NCBI RefSeq assembly: GCF_002109495.1
Contig: NZ_LVJN01000019.1
Coordinates: forward strand, 372,001-436,000
Direction of reading: 5' to 3'
From: Magnetofaba australis IT-1
GTDB lineage: Bacteria > Pseudomonadota > Magnetococcia > Magnetococcales > Magnetococcaceae
DNA: 64,000 nt
The translations under genes and the position numbers were made by a program. The notes below the pieces were generated by a model. That model ran no database searches and was not told the DNA's origin. It saw only the letters and a list, made by a program, of their open reading frames with translations. Within the stretch, counting starts at the first letter, position 1. Every line of letters starts with the position of its first letter. Shown here piece after piece: positions 20,296-29,599 of this stretch.

Positions 20296-23131
20296 TTTGG
20301 TTGGTCTCAGCGAGGTTTTGTTGGTTGGCGCCAATCCAGAAGCGCAGTTTGTCGAACAGGGTGCGCAGCTCCACTGGTTTGGAGAGATAGTCGTTGGCCC
20401 CGGCCTGCAGACACGCTTGTCGGTCGCTCTCTTCATTGCGGGCGGTCAGGGCGATGATGGGCGGCTGTCGGCGCGTCATCAGGCTGCGAATACGCCGTGT
20501 GGCTTCGATGCCGTCCATATTGGGCATCATGACGTCCATCAAAATGATGTCGATATCGGGATTCTGTTCGATGGCTTGTAGCGCCTTTTCCCCATCTCGC
20601 GCCATCAGCACGCAGGTGGCTTTATCCTGCAAAGCGTGCGCCAGGGAGAAGGTGTTGCGCATGTCGTCATCCACCACCAGCACCGTCAATGGGCCGGAGC
20701 AGAGCGGCGGTTCAATCTCCAGCGGCCTCCCCTCTTGCGGCGGATCCACCAGCGCTTGGATTTTGGGCAGTGTGGCGTGTCCTGACGTTGAGAACTGCGC
20801 GCTGGGCAGCGCCGGTTTGGTTTTTCCCAGCAGCTCGCCAAGCAGCTGCATCAGCGCGTCATTGTCCACCGGCTTGGGCAGATACTCCGTCGCCCCAGCA
20901 GCCAGGCACAGCTCCCGGTCGCCCGGCATCGCTTTGGCGGTCAGGGCGATGATGGGCAGCTTGGCGAAACGCTGCTGGCGGCGGATTCTCTCCATGGCCT
21001 CAAAGCCGTTCATCTCCGGCATCATGATATCCATCAACACCAGGTCGATATCCGGGTGTTCATCCAGCAGTTCCAGCGCTTGCACGCCATTTTGGGCGCT
21101 CAGTATGCGCCCCACTCGGGCGCCCAACAGGGATTTCATGGCGAACAGATTGCGCCGGTCATCATCCACCAGCAACAGCGTGCGGCTGAGATCTTGGAAA
21201 AGAGGCGCTTCGGACGCCCTGGAGTGCTGTCGTTGGTTGCTCAAACGAATGGGCGTGGATTCCCTCCGTTTCAAATGAATTGGCAGGAACAGGGTGAACG
21301 TTGACCCCTTGCCCTCGTGACTTTCCACTTGAATCTCGCCATTGAGCAGATCGGCAAAACGGCGTGAGATGGACAGGCCCAGACCAGTGCCGCCGAATTT
21401 GCGGCTGGTGGAGCCATCAGCCTGGTGGCACGCTTCGAAAATCTGTTCGCGTTTGTCATCGGGAATGCCGATGCCGCTGTCGGCGACGCTGATGGCCACG
21501 CAATCGGCATGGCTCAAATCCGCGTTCAGGAACAGCTGATTGCGTGGCGGGCGGGCGATGCGCACCGTGACGCCGCCGTGGGAGGTGAACTTGATGGCGT
21601 TGGACAGGAAGTTGCGCACAATCTGTTCAGCTTTGCCCCAGTCGGTGGCGATTATCGGCGGGGCGTTTTCGCTCACAGAGATCTCCAACGACAACCCCTT
21701 TTGCGTCGCCATGGGGCGGAACAGGCGCTCCAAGGCGCCGGTCAGGTCGTCAAACGGTTTGGACTCAATATAGAGCTCCATGCGCCCGGCCTCGACCTTG
21801 GAGAGGTCAAGGATATCGTTGATCAAATGCAGCAGGTCGCTGCCGCTCTCGTAGATAACGTTCAGGGCTTCCACTTGATCGGTGTGGAGATTGCCCTGCG
21901 GGTTTTCCCCCAGAGCTTTGGAGAGCACCAGCAGGCTGTTGAGCGGCGTGCGCAGCTCATGGGACATGTTGGCCAGGAACTCGGATTTATAGCGACTGGC
22001 GTTCTCCAGCGCGTAGGCTTTCTCTTTGAACACATCGGCGGCCATGGCCATGGCGCCAATTTCATCGCTGCGGCCTTTGCCGGGAATTTGCGTATCTTGA
22101 CGTCCGCGCGCCAAGTTGGTCAGGGCCAGGGTCATGCGCCGCACGGGTTCGGCGATGTTGCGGCTGATCCACCACGCCAGCGACAGACCCAGCAACAGCG
22201 CAGCGATGGTGGCGAATTCGGTATAGCTTTGTGATTTGCCCACGCCGGTCCGCAACGCAGTTTCCACGCGGCTCTGATCAGACAGCGCCAACTCTTTGAG
22301 TTGACGCGCGTGGTAGGCGATTTCAGCGGCTTCTCCGCCCATCACCACATAGACCAAGTGCATATAGGCGCGGGTGGCGCGCACCATGGCGAAAAAGGCC
22401 TGCTCCAGCTGTGTGGACATCAGATGGATGGCGTTTTCGCTGGGCGCTGTGGGCGCATGGGTGTTCAGGGCGCTCTGCAAGCGGCGTAGGACCGAGGTTA
22501 ACGCGTTCAACTCGAGTTTGGTCTGCTCCACCAGGGTTGAGGTGGGACTGCGCAGAAACAGCAGCGCATCCTTTTGCACGGTCAGAAGTTGCGTTTGCGC
22601 CTGTTCAGCGAGAGTCTGCGCGGCGGAATTGTCGCGCACGCGGGCGTCGTGGCGCGCCTTGTCAATCACTCCGGCGGCCCAGTCACTGAGCGACTTCAGG
22701 CGTTTGATCATGCGCTCCTGTTCGGTGCGCTCCTCAATGGCGGCGTCGAAGTTGTCAAAGTAGAGCTTCAGATGGTGGCGCATCTGCTCCAGGGTTTCGG
22801 CGGTGGGCGCATCGCTGTTTTGCGCCAGGGCCTCTGTGACTTGCCGCTGCAGACGTCGTTGCAACTCTTTGGCGCGATCGGCCACGCCGTCGTAACCGGA
22901 GTAGGTGTAGGCTAGCGCCACGCGCTGCAAGTCGATGACGTTGCGTTCAATGCGCAGCATGCGGCGCACCCGCTCGGTGGCGGCGTTGTATTGGCCAAAC
23001 TGCTCCACGGCGGCGTCAAACCCCAGATTGCCCACCATGGCTTGGGCTACGAGCAGCGCCATGATGGCGCTAAAGCCGAGGAAAATGCGGGCGCCGATGG
23101 TCATGCGAAACAGGGGGGTGAGTTCAGTCAT
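20273..23131 (-). CDS. Membrane hybrid histidine kinase with two receiver domains
   Basis: The protein has 952 residues. A first membrane helix (about residues 13-35), a roughly 270-residue helical periplasmic domain and a second helix (about 305-325) precede a HAMP-like region. The H-box is ANMSHELRTPLNSLLVL (about residue 391). An ATPase domain and two C-terminal receivers follow (LLLVDDDRRNLFAMKS near 649, VLVVDDDMRNTFSLA near 814), each with Asp in an LMDIMMPEMNG- or LMDVMMPNMDG-type loop. Eight bases separate it from the upstream gene for an exported binding protein, which is probably its ligand-presenting partner. Confidence 0.93.
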   Translation of the reverse strand: MTELTPLFRMTIGARIFLGFSAIMALLVAQAMVGNLGFDAAVEQFGQYNAATERVRRMLRIERNVIDLQRVALAYTYSGYDGVADRAKELQRRLQRQVTEALAQNSDAPTAETLEQMRHHLKLYFDNFDAAIEERTEQERMIKRLKSLSDWAAGVIDKARHDARVRDNSAAQTLAEQAQTQLLTVQKDALLFLRSPTSTLVEQTKLELNALTSVLRRLQSALNTHAPTAPSENAIHLMSTQLEQAFFAMVRATRAYMHLVYVVMGGEAAEIAYHARQLKELALSDQSRVETALRTGVGKSQSYTEFATIAALLLGLSLAWWISRNIAEPVRRMTLALTNLARGRQDTQIPGKGRSDEIGAMAMAADVFKEKAYALENASRYKSEFLANMSHELRTPLNSLLVLSKALGENPQGNLHTDQVEALNVIYESGSDLLHLINDILDLSKVEAGRMELYIESKPFDDLTGALERLFRPMATQKGLSLEISVSENAPPIIATDWGKAEQIVRNFLSNAIKFTSHGGVTVRIARPPRNQLFLNADLSHADCVAISVADSGIGIPDDKREQIFEACHQADGSTSRKFGGTGLGLSISRRFADLLNGEIQVESHEGKGSTFTLFLPIHLKRRESTPIRLSNQRQHSRASEAPLFQDLSRTLLLVDDDRRNLFAMKSLLGARVGRILSAQNGVQALELLDEHPDIDLVLMDIMMPEMNGFEAMERIRRQQRFAKLPIIALTAKAMPGDRELCLAAGATEYLPKPVDNDALMQLLGELLGKTKPALPSAQFSTSGHATLPKIQALVDPPQEGRPLEIEPPLCSGPLTVLVVDDDMRNTFSLAHALQDKATCVLMARDGEKALQAIEQNPDIDIILMDVMMPNMDGIEATRRIRSLMTRRQPPIIALTARNEESDRQACLQAGANDYLSKPVELRTLFDKLRFWIGANQQNLAETNQNDASSDS

Positions 23132-23139
23132 GGCGGGCG

Positions 23140-24426
23140 TTAGGAGAGCAGGAATTCGTGCCAGCGCGGCAGGCTGTACTCATAGGAGCGCATCACTGTG
23201 TTCCACACCGCCACGTTGCTGAAGCGTTTCCAGTAGGAGCCGCCGTTGCGCACCGCGCCCCGATGGATGGAGATCTTGCCGTCGGGGCCGGGCAGATCCT
23301 TGGCCGCGGGTTTGCCCTCGTACCAGTAGTCCCACTCCTGCTCGCTGAGGAATGGGCGCGAACGCTCCGGGTTGGAGATGTAGTAGCCCTGTCTGGCCAC
23401 AAACGCCCCGGCCCAGCCGGAGAGCCACCAGTTCATGAACTCATAGGCCATATCCTTGACATGACCCTTGGCCTGGGAGGAGAGACACATCACCCCATGC
23501 CAGGCGCGATACCCCTCGCGGGGCGCGGCATAGACGGCGGGGATGCCATGTTCGTTCAGGTCCGCCACCGCCGGCGAGAACATGCTGGCGATCACGGCGC
23601 GTCCATTGGCCAGCATGCGCGCGGAATCCGGCACCGAGTTCCAAAAGCCGCTGAAGTGGCCCTGGCGCTTGAGCGGGATGAGAATGTCGAACAGGCGGTC
23701 GACCTCCGCTTCGGTCATGTCGCCCATGTTCTCAAAGCGCATCAGCCCCTGCGCCTCCACCGCCAGGGCGAGGTCGAAGATGCCGATGGTGGGCTCGTTG
23801 ACGATGGCCACGCGGCCGTGCCAGCGCTCGTCCAGCAGCCAGCCCCAGCTTTCGCTGTCGTAGGCTTTGCCTCTGGGGACCACGCGGGTGTCGTAGCCGA
23901 AGGCGTCGACATTGTGCACGTAGGGCAGGAAGCTGATGCGTCCGGTCTGCTGCGGGCCAAGTCCGCCATCGGCCTGCACGTTGAGCAGGCGGTAGGGAGC
24001 GTCGCCCAGGCCGACCTTGGCGCTTTGGGTGAGGCGGCCGGTTTTGGTGAGATTGTTGATCTCGTTCCAGTATTGAATGCGATCGATGTCGATGGGCTGA
24101 ATCGAGCCGGCGCGCCACAGGATGTTGATGCTGTTGGACCACTGCTCGTAGATATCGAACGCCTCGGGGCGGGCGGAGGCCTTCTGCTGCACCCGCGCGC
24201 TGCCGCCGGCTTCGAACAGGATGGGAAAGCCCAGGTCGGCTTCGGCTTTGCGGCGGATCGCCTCACGCAGGGTCACATGGGTGCCCAACACCCGCAGCGG
24301 GGCCTTGTGGGAGGCGTGCACAAACGGGCCGCAGGAGACAGAGGCTGCTGTGGCGGCGGCGGCGCTGATTGAATGCTTGAGGAGTTGACGGCGGGATAAC
24401 CCGGACGTCGGGGCGTCTTCGCTCAC
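23140..24426 (-). CDS. Tat-exported periplasmic binding protein (PotD/spermidine-putrescine type)
   Basis: The 428-residue protein starts at a GTG with GGAGAGG upstream and carries a twin-arginine signal (LSRRQLLKHS, then a hydrophobic Ala-rich stretch). The body resembles family 1 polyamine/iron-type solute-binding proteins (LPYVHNVDAFGYD, WLLDERWHGRVAIVNEPTIG). No permease or ATPase gene is nearby; instead the gene is directly upstream of a membrane hybrid kinase. This suggests the protein senses a ligand for the kinase rather than feeding a transporter. The ligand is unknown; polyamine or a related small cation is only a family-based guess. Confidence 0.88.
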   Translation of the reverse strand: MSEDAPTSGLSRRQLLKHSISAAAATAASVSCGPFVHASHKAPLRVLGTHVTLREAIRRKAEADLGFPILFEAGGSARVQQKASARPEAFDIYEQWSNSINILWRAGSIQPIDIDRIQYWNEINNLTKTGRLTQSAKVGLGDAPYRLLNVQADGGLGPQQTGRISFLPYVHNVDAFGYDTRVVPRGKAYDSESWGWLLDERWHGRVAIVNEPTIGIFDLALAVEAQGLMRFENMGDMTEAEVDRLFDILIPLKRQGHFSGFWNSVPDSARMLANGRAVIASMFSPAVADLNEHGIPAVYAAPREGYRAWHGVMCLSSQAKGHVKDMAYEFMNWWLSGWAGAFVARQGYYISNPERSRPFLSEQEWDYWYEGKPAAKDLPGPDGKISIHRGAVRNGGSYWKRFSNVAVWNTVMRSYEYSLPRWHEFLLS

Positions 24427-24519
24427 AAGGCCTCTCCGGCTGCAAAAGGGAGATGAGAGTGAAAATTATATCGAATTACACTGCATCCGTCGACACCCTG
24501 ACTCTTTGTTACACCTGTG

Positions 24520-25233
24520 CTAGGCCTGCGCGCCAAACGGTTTGAAAGATTTGAGTAGAATTGGCAGCACCATCAGGTTGGCCAGCAGCGCGATGGTCAT
24601 GGCCAGCGCGGTGAGTAGACCGAAGTAGATGGTGGGCATGAACTCCGACAGGGTCATGATGGAGAAGCCCAGGGCGATGGTCAGGGTGGTGTAGTAGAGC
24701 GCCAGGCCGATGGCGCCGTGGGCGCGATGCATGGCGTTACCGTAGTCGCCATCGGCGGGGAGTTCATCGCGGAAGCGCAGCACGTAGTGGATGGTGTTGT
24801 CCACCCCGATGCCGATGCTGATGGCGGCGATGGTGATGGTCATGATGTCCAGCGGGATGCCCAAAAAGCCCATCAGCCCCAGCACCATGGGCGCGGCGAT
24901 GAGATTAGGGGCGATGGCGACAAGAGCCAGTTTGATGGAGCGGAACAGGATGATGAACATCACCAGAATCGCGCCGAACACCGCGCCCAGAGAGAGGATC
25001 TGCGACTGGAACAGGCTCTGCAGAAGATTGTTATACAGCACCAGCATGCCGCTCAATTGGAACTGCTCCGGGGCCAAGCCCAGTTCGCTGGGCAACTCGG
25101 CGCGGATCTTTTTCAGCAGCTCGTCGCGCTTGAGATTGGCGTCGGTCTCGAACACCCGCGCCGAGAAGCGCAGTTGGTTGCCGTCGGGCGACAGATAGGG
25201 GCTGAACAGGGTGCGCTTCATGTGCGCGGGCAC
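24520..25233 (-). pseudogene. RND/MMPL transporter, C-terminal part (separated by frameshift)
   Basis: This 237-residue frame begins within the second periplasmic domain of an RND/MMPL-type exporter and contains the last five membrane helices, including GIPLDIMTITIAAISIGIGVDN, the usual charged motif of TM10-like helices. It starts at a GTG at 25233. An internal ATG at 25221 overlaps the TGA of the N-terminal frame as ATGA. Joining the two frames by removing two bases at the junction gives YERLPAHMKRTLFSPY, a smooth family-like sequence. It could be a true frameshift mutation, a sequencing error, or a working split gene kept by translational coupling. Confidence 0.8.
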
Positions 25234-27353
25234 AGGCGCTCGTAGAGGATCGACAAGGTGACGTCGTCGAGCATCTGGCCGCCATTGATCTGCTTGAGGA
25301 TCTCCATGGTGGTGGCCAGCGACAGCACTTTGCCCACCTCGGGGATGCCGTCCAGGTAGTCATGGATGCGGCGTACGTCCTCGGCCATGAAGCTGTTGAA
25401 CCAGTAGCTGCGGCCGGTGATGCCGGGGTCGGTGGCCAACGGCGCTTCGGCGGCCAGGGTCTTGGCGCTCAAGCCCACCACCGCCAGCGGATCGGCTTCG
25501 GCGGGGGGCGGCTGGGTGAGCCCGACCACCGCCAGCGGATCTTGCGACGCAGGGGCCGGGGCCAGGCCGACCACGGCGAGAGGGTCCTGCGGCGCCGATT
25601 GCGCCGGTTTGGGTGTCGTCGAGGGCGCCAGTCCCACCACCGCCAGAGGATCTTCCAGCGCGGGCTGGGCGGGCTTGGACGCGGGAGCGAGCCCCACCAC
25701 CGCCAGCGGATCTTCCGGCGCGGGTTGCGCAGAGGTCGTCGCGGGCGCCAGCCCCACCACCGCCAAGGGGTCGTTAGCCGCTGCGGGGGCAGTCTTCGCA
25801 GTCTCCTCAGGGGCTGTTTCAACCGGCGCCGCCGCGCGTTTGGGCGGTGGATTGACGATCACATCCAACGAGATGGTGCCGCCCAGTTCGCGGTCGATGA
25901 GCAGCATGCCCTGGTGAATCTCGGTGGACTCCTTGAAGTTGTCGATGAAGCGGTTCTCCACCGTTAATTGGCGCAGTCCCAACGCGCCGAGCACGGTGAA
26001 CAGCGCGGCGGCGAGCATGATGGCGCCGCCGCGACGCTCAATCACCCGCGGCAGCCATGCCGACACCACCGCGGTGTAGTCGCGCTCCTCCTGCGGCCTG
26101 CCGGGTTTGATCAGCATCAGCGCGGCGGGCAGCAGGGTGAACGCCAGCAGCAGCGCCACCGCCAGACTGACGCTCATCATCCAGCCGAAGTCGATCACCG
26201 GGCGCACCCCGCTGACCACCAGCGAGCCGAACGCCACCGCCGTGGTCAGCACCATGTACAGGCAGGCGGTGAATTTGCTTTTGACCGTCTCCAGCACCAG
26301 AAAGCGTTGGTCGGCGTCGGGGTGCAGGCGATGCAGTTCACGATGGCGCACCGCCAGATGGATCGACAGCGAGAGGATGAAGATCAGCAGCAGCGCCGGG
26401 AAGTTGGAGGAGACGATGGTGATCTTCCAGCCGAACAGGGCGAACAGCCCCACCGCGCTGACGCTGGCGGCCACCGCCGTAATCATCGGCAGAATCACCC
26501 ACAGCGCGCTGCGGAAGGCGATCCACAGCAGCAGCGCCAGCATGCCCAACACCGCCAGCCCGAAGGTGCGGATGTCGTGGCGCACGAAGTGGATCATGTC
26601 ATTGACGATCATCGGCGCGCCGCCCAGGTGCAGGGTGGCTTTATCGGCGTGGCGCGCCATGATGGCGCGGATGGCGGCGATGTCGCGCTCCTCCTGGTCG
26701 GCCAGGGCGTCAGAGTGCTCCTTGAAGCGCAGGGTCACCGAGTCCAGGCGCTGCTGCTCCTGGGCGCTGAAGCCGGGCTCCAGACGTTTGGAGCGCAGCT
26801 GATCGCGCTCGGTGAGCAGCGACACATAGATGGGGTCGCGCTTGAAATTGAGCTGGATGGCGGTGGTCTTGCCTGATTTGCCCACCAGCAGATTGCTGTA
26901 GAGCGGGCTGCTGGTCAGCTCGCGCCGCGCCATCTCCAGGTCGAGCCCGGGGGTGAGCAGGGTGCGGGTCTCCTTCTGGATGTCAGCCAGGGTCACCGGC
27001 GGGCTCTGCAGCAGCGGCGCGTCCAGCGCGCTGGTCACCGACGAAACCCGCTCCATGGCCGCCAGTTCATCGCGCAGTTGCTTGAGGTCGGCGAGGGTTT
27101 CCTGGGTGAACAGGTCCGCTTTGGGGGTGTAGGTGACGATGAGGAAGTCGTCGCCCGCATAGCGGCCGCTCATGGAGCGGTAGTAGTTGAGATCGGCGTC
27201 GTTCTCCAGCACCAGGGAGTCGGCGGAGATGTCGATGCGCAAAGCTTGCGCCTGGATGCCCAGCCAAGCCACGCACGCGGCTATAATCAGCAGCGTCAGG
27301 ATGGGGCGGGCGAGAATGGCTTTGTCGTAGAGGGAGAGCAGTGTTTTTTTCAT
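25218..27353 (-). CDS. RND/MMPL-family transporter, N-terminal part with inserted octapeptide repeats
   Basis: About 711 residues from the ATG at 27353 (a GTG at 27365 is in frame). It has the first membrane helix, a large periplasmic domain, five clustered helices (for instance FPALLLIFILSLSIHLAVRH) and a seventh helix. The second periplasmic domain then stops at CPRT by frameshift; the rest is in the frame at 24520-25233. Together they make about 950 residues, normal for the family. Inside the second periplasmic domain is a Pro/Ala-rich insert with six DPLAVVGL units. The substrate is unknown; family members export lipids, hopanoids or hydrophobic compounds. Confidence 0.85.
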   Translation of the reverse strand: MKKTLLSLYDKAILARPILTLLIIAACVAWLGIQAQALRIDISADSLVLENDADLNYYRSMSGRYAGDDFLIVTYTPKADLFTQETLADLKQLRDELAAMERVSSVTSALDAPLLQSPPVTLADIQKETRTLLTPGLDLEMARRELTSSPLYSNLLVGKSGKTTAIQLNFKRDPIYVSLLTERDQLRSKRLEPGFSAQEQQRLDSVTLRFKEHSDALADQEERDIAAIRAIMARHADKATLHLGGAPMIVNDMIHFVRHDIRTFGLAVLGMLALLLWIAFRSALWVILPMITAVAASVSAVGLFALFGWKITIVSSNFPALLLIFILSLSIHLAVRHRELHRLHPDADQRFLVLETVKSKFTACLYMVLTTAVAFGSLVVSGVRPVIDFGWMMSVSLAVALLLAFTLLPAALMLIKPGRPQEERDYTAVVSAWLPRVIERRGGAIMLAAALFTVLGALGLRQLTVENRFIDNFKESTEIHQGMLLIDRELGGTISLDVIVNPPPKRAAAPVETAPEETAKTAPAAANDPLAVVGLAPATTSAQPAPEDPLAVVGLAPASKPAQPALEDPLAVVGLAPSTTPKPAQSAPQDPLAVVGLAPAPASQDPLAVVGLTQPPPAEADPLAVVGLSAKTLAAEAPLATDPGITGRSYWFNSFMAEDVRRIHDYLDGIPEVGKVLSLATTMEILKQINGGQMLDDVTLSILYERLCPRT
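25471..25774 (-). repeat. Six in-frame DPLAVVGL octapeptide repeats
   Basis: Six copies of DPLAVVGL, usually followed by AP and separated by 7-14 residue Pro/Ala-rich spacers, lie in the second periplasmic domain of the RND/MMPL protein. The DNA copies (CCCACCACCGCCAGCGGATC on the plus strand) are nearly identical while the spacers vary. Confidence 0.95.
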
Positions 27354-27455
27354 GAATAGGTCCACAGCCGACGCAGGATCGGGAAATCCTGGTTTTTTAG
27401 CACACTCCGGCCAGACAGGTCATGGCTTTACGTGCGTGCGCGAAGGCTGCAAAAG

Positions 27456-28325
27456 TCAGGTGGGTTGCGCGTTGGCGCGGGCGATGAGTCGTCCCTTGGA
27501 GAGGGCGATCACCTCCCCCTCAGGCAGCGGACGCCAGCGTTCGTCGCTGAGCGGCACGCTGGCGACCAGCGCGGCGGCCTGTTTTTCGATGCGGTTGGGG
27601 CGTCCGCTGACCCCGGGGCCCAGCTCCAACCCCGTGAGTTTGCTCTGTTTGCCGTGCTGGCTGGGGCGGCCATCGCAGACCCGGCAGAGCAGGTGCAGTC
27701 CCGGCGCGCTGATCTCGCCGCTGTCCTGTCGCCGGATGTGGCTGTGGGCGAACAGCACATAACCGTCGCTGTAGAGAAAATTGGCCTGTCCCAGGGGGGA
27801 GATATCTTCGGCGAACTGACGCACCACATCCAGGCGGGCCTGTAGCGACGGGATGGGGCCTGGGGCGTCGCCGTGGCCCTGCCACAGTTTGCGCATGCGC
27901 TCCATCAAGCTGCAAAAGGCGTATTCGGAGTCGGTGTCGCCCACCGGGAAGAAGCGCTCCAGGTGGAAGCAGCCCACCTGCTCGATGCCGGGCAACTCGC
28001 CATTGTGGGCGAAGATGTGGCGATGGGCGGCCATCTCGCGGGCGAACGGCTGGGTGTTGCGCAGGGCGATGCCGCCCTGGGTGGCCTTGCGGATGTGCGA
28101 AATCACCAACTCGCTGTGCATTTCGTAATCTTCCACGAAACGCGCAAAGCCGCTGCTGCTGGCCGACTGCGCTTCGCGCAGCAGCAGGGCGTCGCCATCC
28201 TCATAGTAGGCGATGCCCCAGCCATCCTTGTGTGGTCCTTCGGCGCCGCCATGCCGGGCGAAACGCTCCAGGGAGAGGCGCACCGTGGTGGGCAGGCGCG
28301 CGGACATGCCGAACAGTTCGCACAT
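27456..28325 (-). CDS. Class II glutamine amidotransferase (YafJ-like)
   Basis: The 289-residue protein starts MCELFGMSA; removal of Met exposes the N-terminal Cys nucleophile, so I use the ATG at 28325 rather than the longer frame. It has the Ntn-hydrolase features HGGAEGPHKDGWGIAYY, SHIRKATQGG and FAHNGEL. Such stand-alone glutaminase domains release ammonia from glutamine or related amides; the acceptor is unknown. It is divergent from the hydrogenase operon. Confidence 0.92.
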   Translation of the reverse strand: MCELFGMSARLPTTVRLSLERFARHGGAEGPHKDGWGIAYYEDGDALLLREAQSASSSGFARFVEDYEMHSELVISHIRKATQGGIALRNTQPFAREMAAHRHIFAHNGELPGIEQVGCFHLERFFPVGDTDSEYAFCSLMERMRKLWQGHGDAPGPIPSLQARLDVVRQFAEDISPLGQANFLYSDGYVLFAHSHIRRQDSGEISAPGLHLLCRVCDGRPSQHGKQSKLTGLELGPGVSGRPNRIEKQAAALVASVPLSDERWRPLPEGEVIALSKGRLIARANAQPT

Positions 28326-28534
28326 GGTCGGGTATCGCAGCTCCAAACGAATGAAAATATGTCGTAAGACGCTATACAATTATGACGCAATTGTAAAGTT
28401 TTGGACCGCGCGCTCTGTGCGTGAAAACCCTCTGTGAAATCGGGATTCAGAGTGTCGATCTGAATTGAAAAACTGTGTTGATGGGCCGATAATAAAAAGT
28501 GTGTGTAACAGGGTGTGGCTCCTGGGAGGGCGTC

Positions 28535-29599
28535 ATGAGCGGGTGGATTCTGCCACAGGCTGAATTGGGACCGTTCCTGCAAACCGTGCGCGAACAGATG
28601 CAGGTGTTTGCCCCCACTGCGGTGGAGGCGGAGGGGCTGTGCGCATTGCGCCCCTTAAACGGCGCCATCGGACCGCCCGACACCGAGGCGCGGCGCACCA
28701 TGCTGCCGCCAAAAAAACTGCTTCTGCCCAACAACGAAACCCTCTTCACCTTTGACGCCGAAGGCTACCATCCGGCGCCGGTGGATGATGCGCCCACGGT
28801 GCTGTTCGGGCTGCATCCGTGCGATCTGCGCGCCATCAGCCTGTTGGACCGCTTCTTTGGCGCGCGCATCGCCGACCAGCGCTATGTTCAACGCCGCGCC
28901 GCCACCCGCCTGATCGGTGCCGACTGTCTGCCTGACGACGCCTGCTTCTGCCACTCGGTAGTGGCCTCGGAGCCCCGTGACGCCGTGTATGATCTGTTCC
29001 TGTGGAGTTTGGAGGATCGCTTCTGGGTGACGGTCAATGGCGAGTCGGGGGCGGCGTTGATCGATCTGGATCGCAAACGCTTCCGTCATCCGCGCCCGGC
29101 GGATCGCCTGGCGCTGCAACGACGCCAGCAACTGCGCGCGCGCATGCTGGAGAATGGACGCGCGCGGCGACAGGCGCGCGGCGATGCGCAGTGGAGCTGG
29201 CGGGAGTGGAGCGCGGCCTGCTTCACCTGCGGCGCCTGCGCCATGGTCTGCCCCACCTGCGTGTGCACCACACAGGAGGAGCATCCCAGTCTGGATGGCG
29301 CCAGCGGCGAGCGGGTGCGGCGCTGGTCGGCCTGCCTCTACCAGAACTACGACCGCGCCGCGGGCGAACACCACTTCCGCAACGAACGCATGGAGCGCGC
29401 GCGCAACCGCTTTGAACACAAAATGCTCGGCTGCGGCGTGGGTGAAGAGGGGGTCAAGTGCGTCGGCTGCGGACGCTGTGTGGTCAACTGCCCGGCGCAA
29501 CTGCCGCTGGGTGAGGCGCTGGAGCGCGCTGCGGGGAATTTGCAACGGGCGCAAGCGATCAAAGCCGCCGCCGCCAATCCGGGAGGAGAGGAGTCATGA
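28535..29599 (+). CDS. [NiFe] hydrogenase (group 3b type) beta subunit, iron-sulfur protein
   Basis: The 354-residue protein resembles HydB of sulfhydrogenases and AsrA. Two ferredoxin-type cluster motifs lie near the C-terminus (CFTCGACAMVCPTC and CVGCGRCVVNCPAQ), with further conserved Cys in LFGLHPCDLRAI. It passes electrons between the NiFe module and the flavin subunit. The start at 28535 has GGGAGGG four bases upstream. The stop overlaps the next start as ATGA. It opens a five-gene hydrogenase operon. Confidence 0.9.
   Translation: MSGWILPQAELGPFLQTVREQMQVFAPTAVEAEGLCALRPLNGAIGPPDTEARRTMLPPKKLLLPNNETLFTFDAEGYHPAPVDDAPTVLFGLHPCDLRAISLLDRFFGARIADQRYVQRRAATRLIGADCLPDDACFCHSVVASEPRDAVYDLFLWSLEDRFWVTVNGESGAALIDLDRKRFRHPRPADRLALQRRQQLRARMLENGRARRQARGDAQWSWREWSAACFTCGACAMVCPTCVCTTQEEHPSLDGASGERVRRWSACLYQNYDRAAGEHHFRNERMERARNRFEHKMLGCGVGEEGVKCVGCGRCVVNCPAQLPLGEALERAAGNLQRAQAIKAAAANPGGEES

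Noticed and set aside
28460-28500. Possible FNR/FixK-type site (TTGATGGGCCGATA) before the hydrogenase operon
   Set aside because: Only the left half matches the consensus; the right half does not, so it is not reported as an operator.
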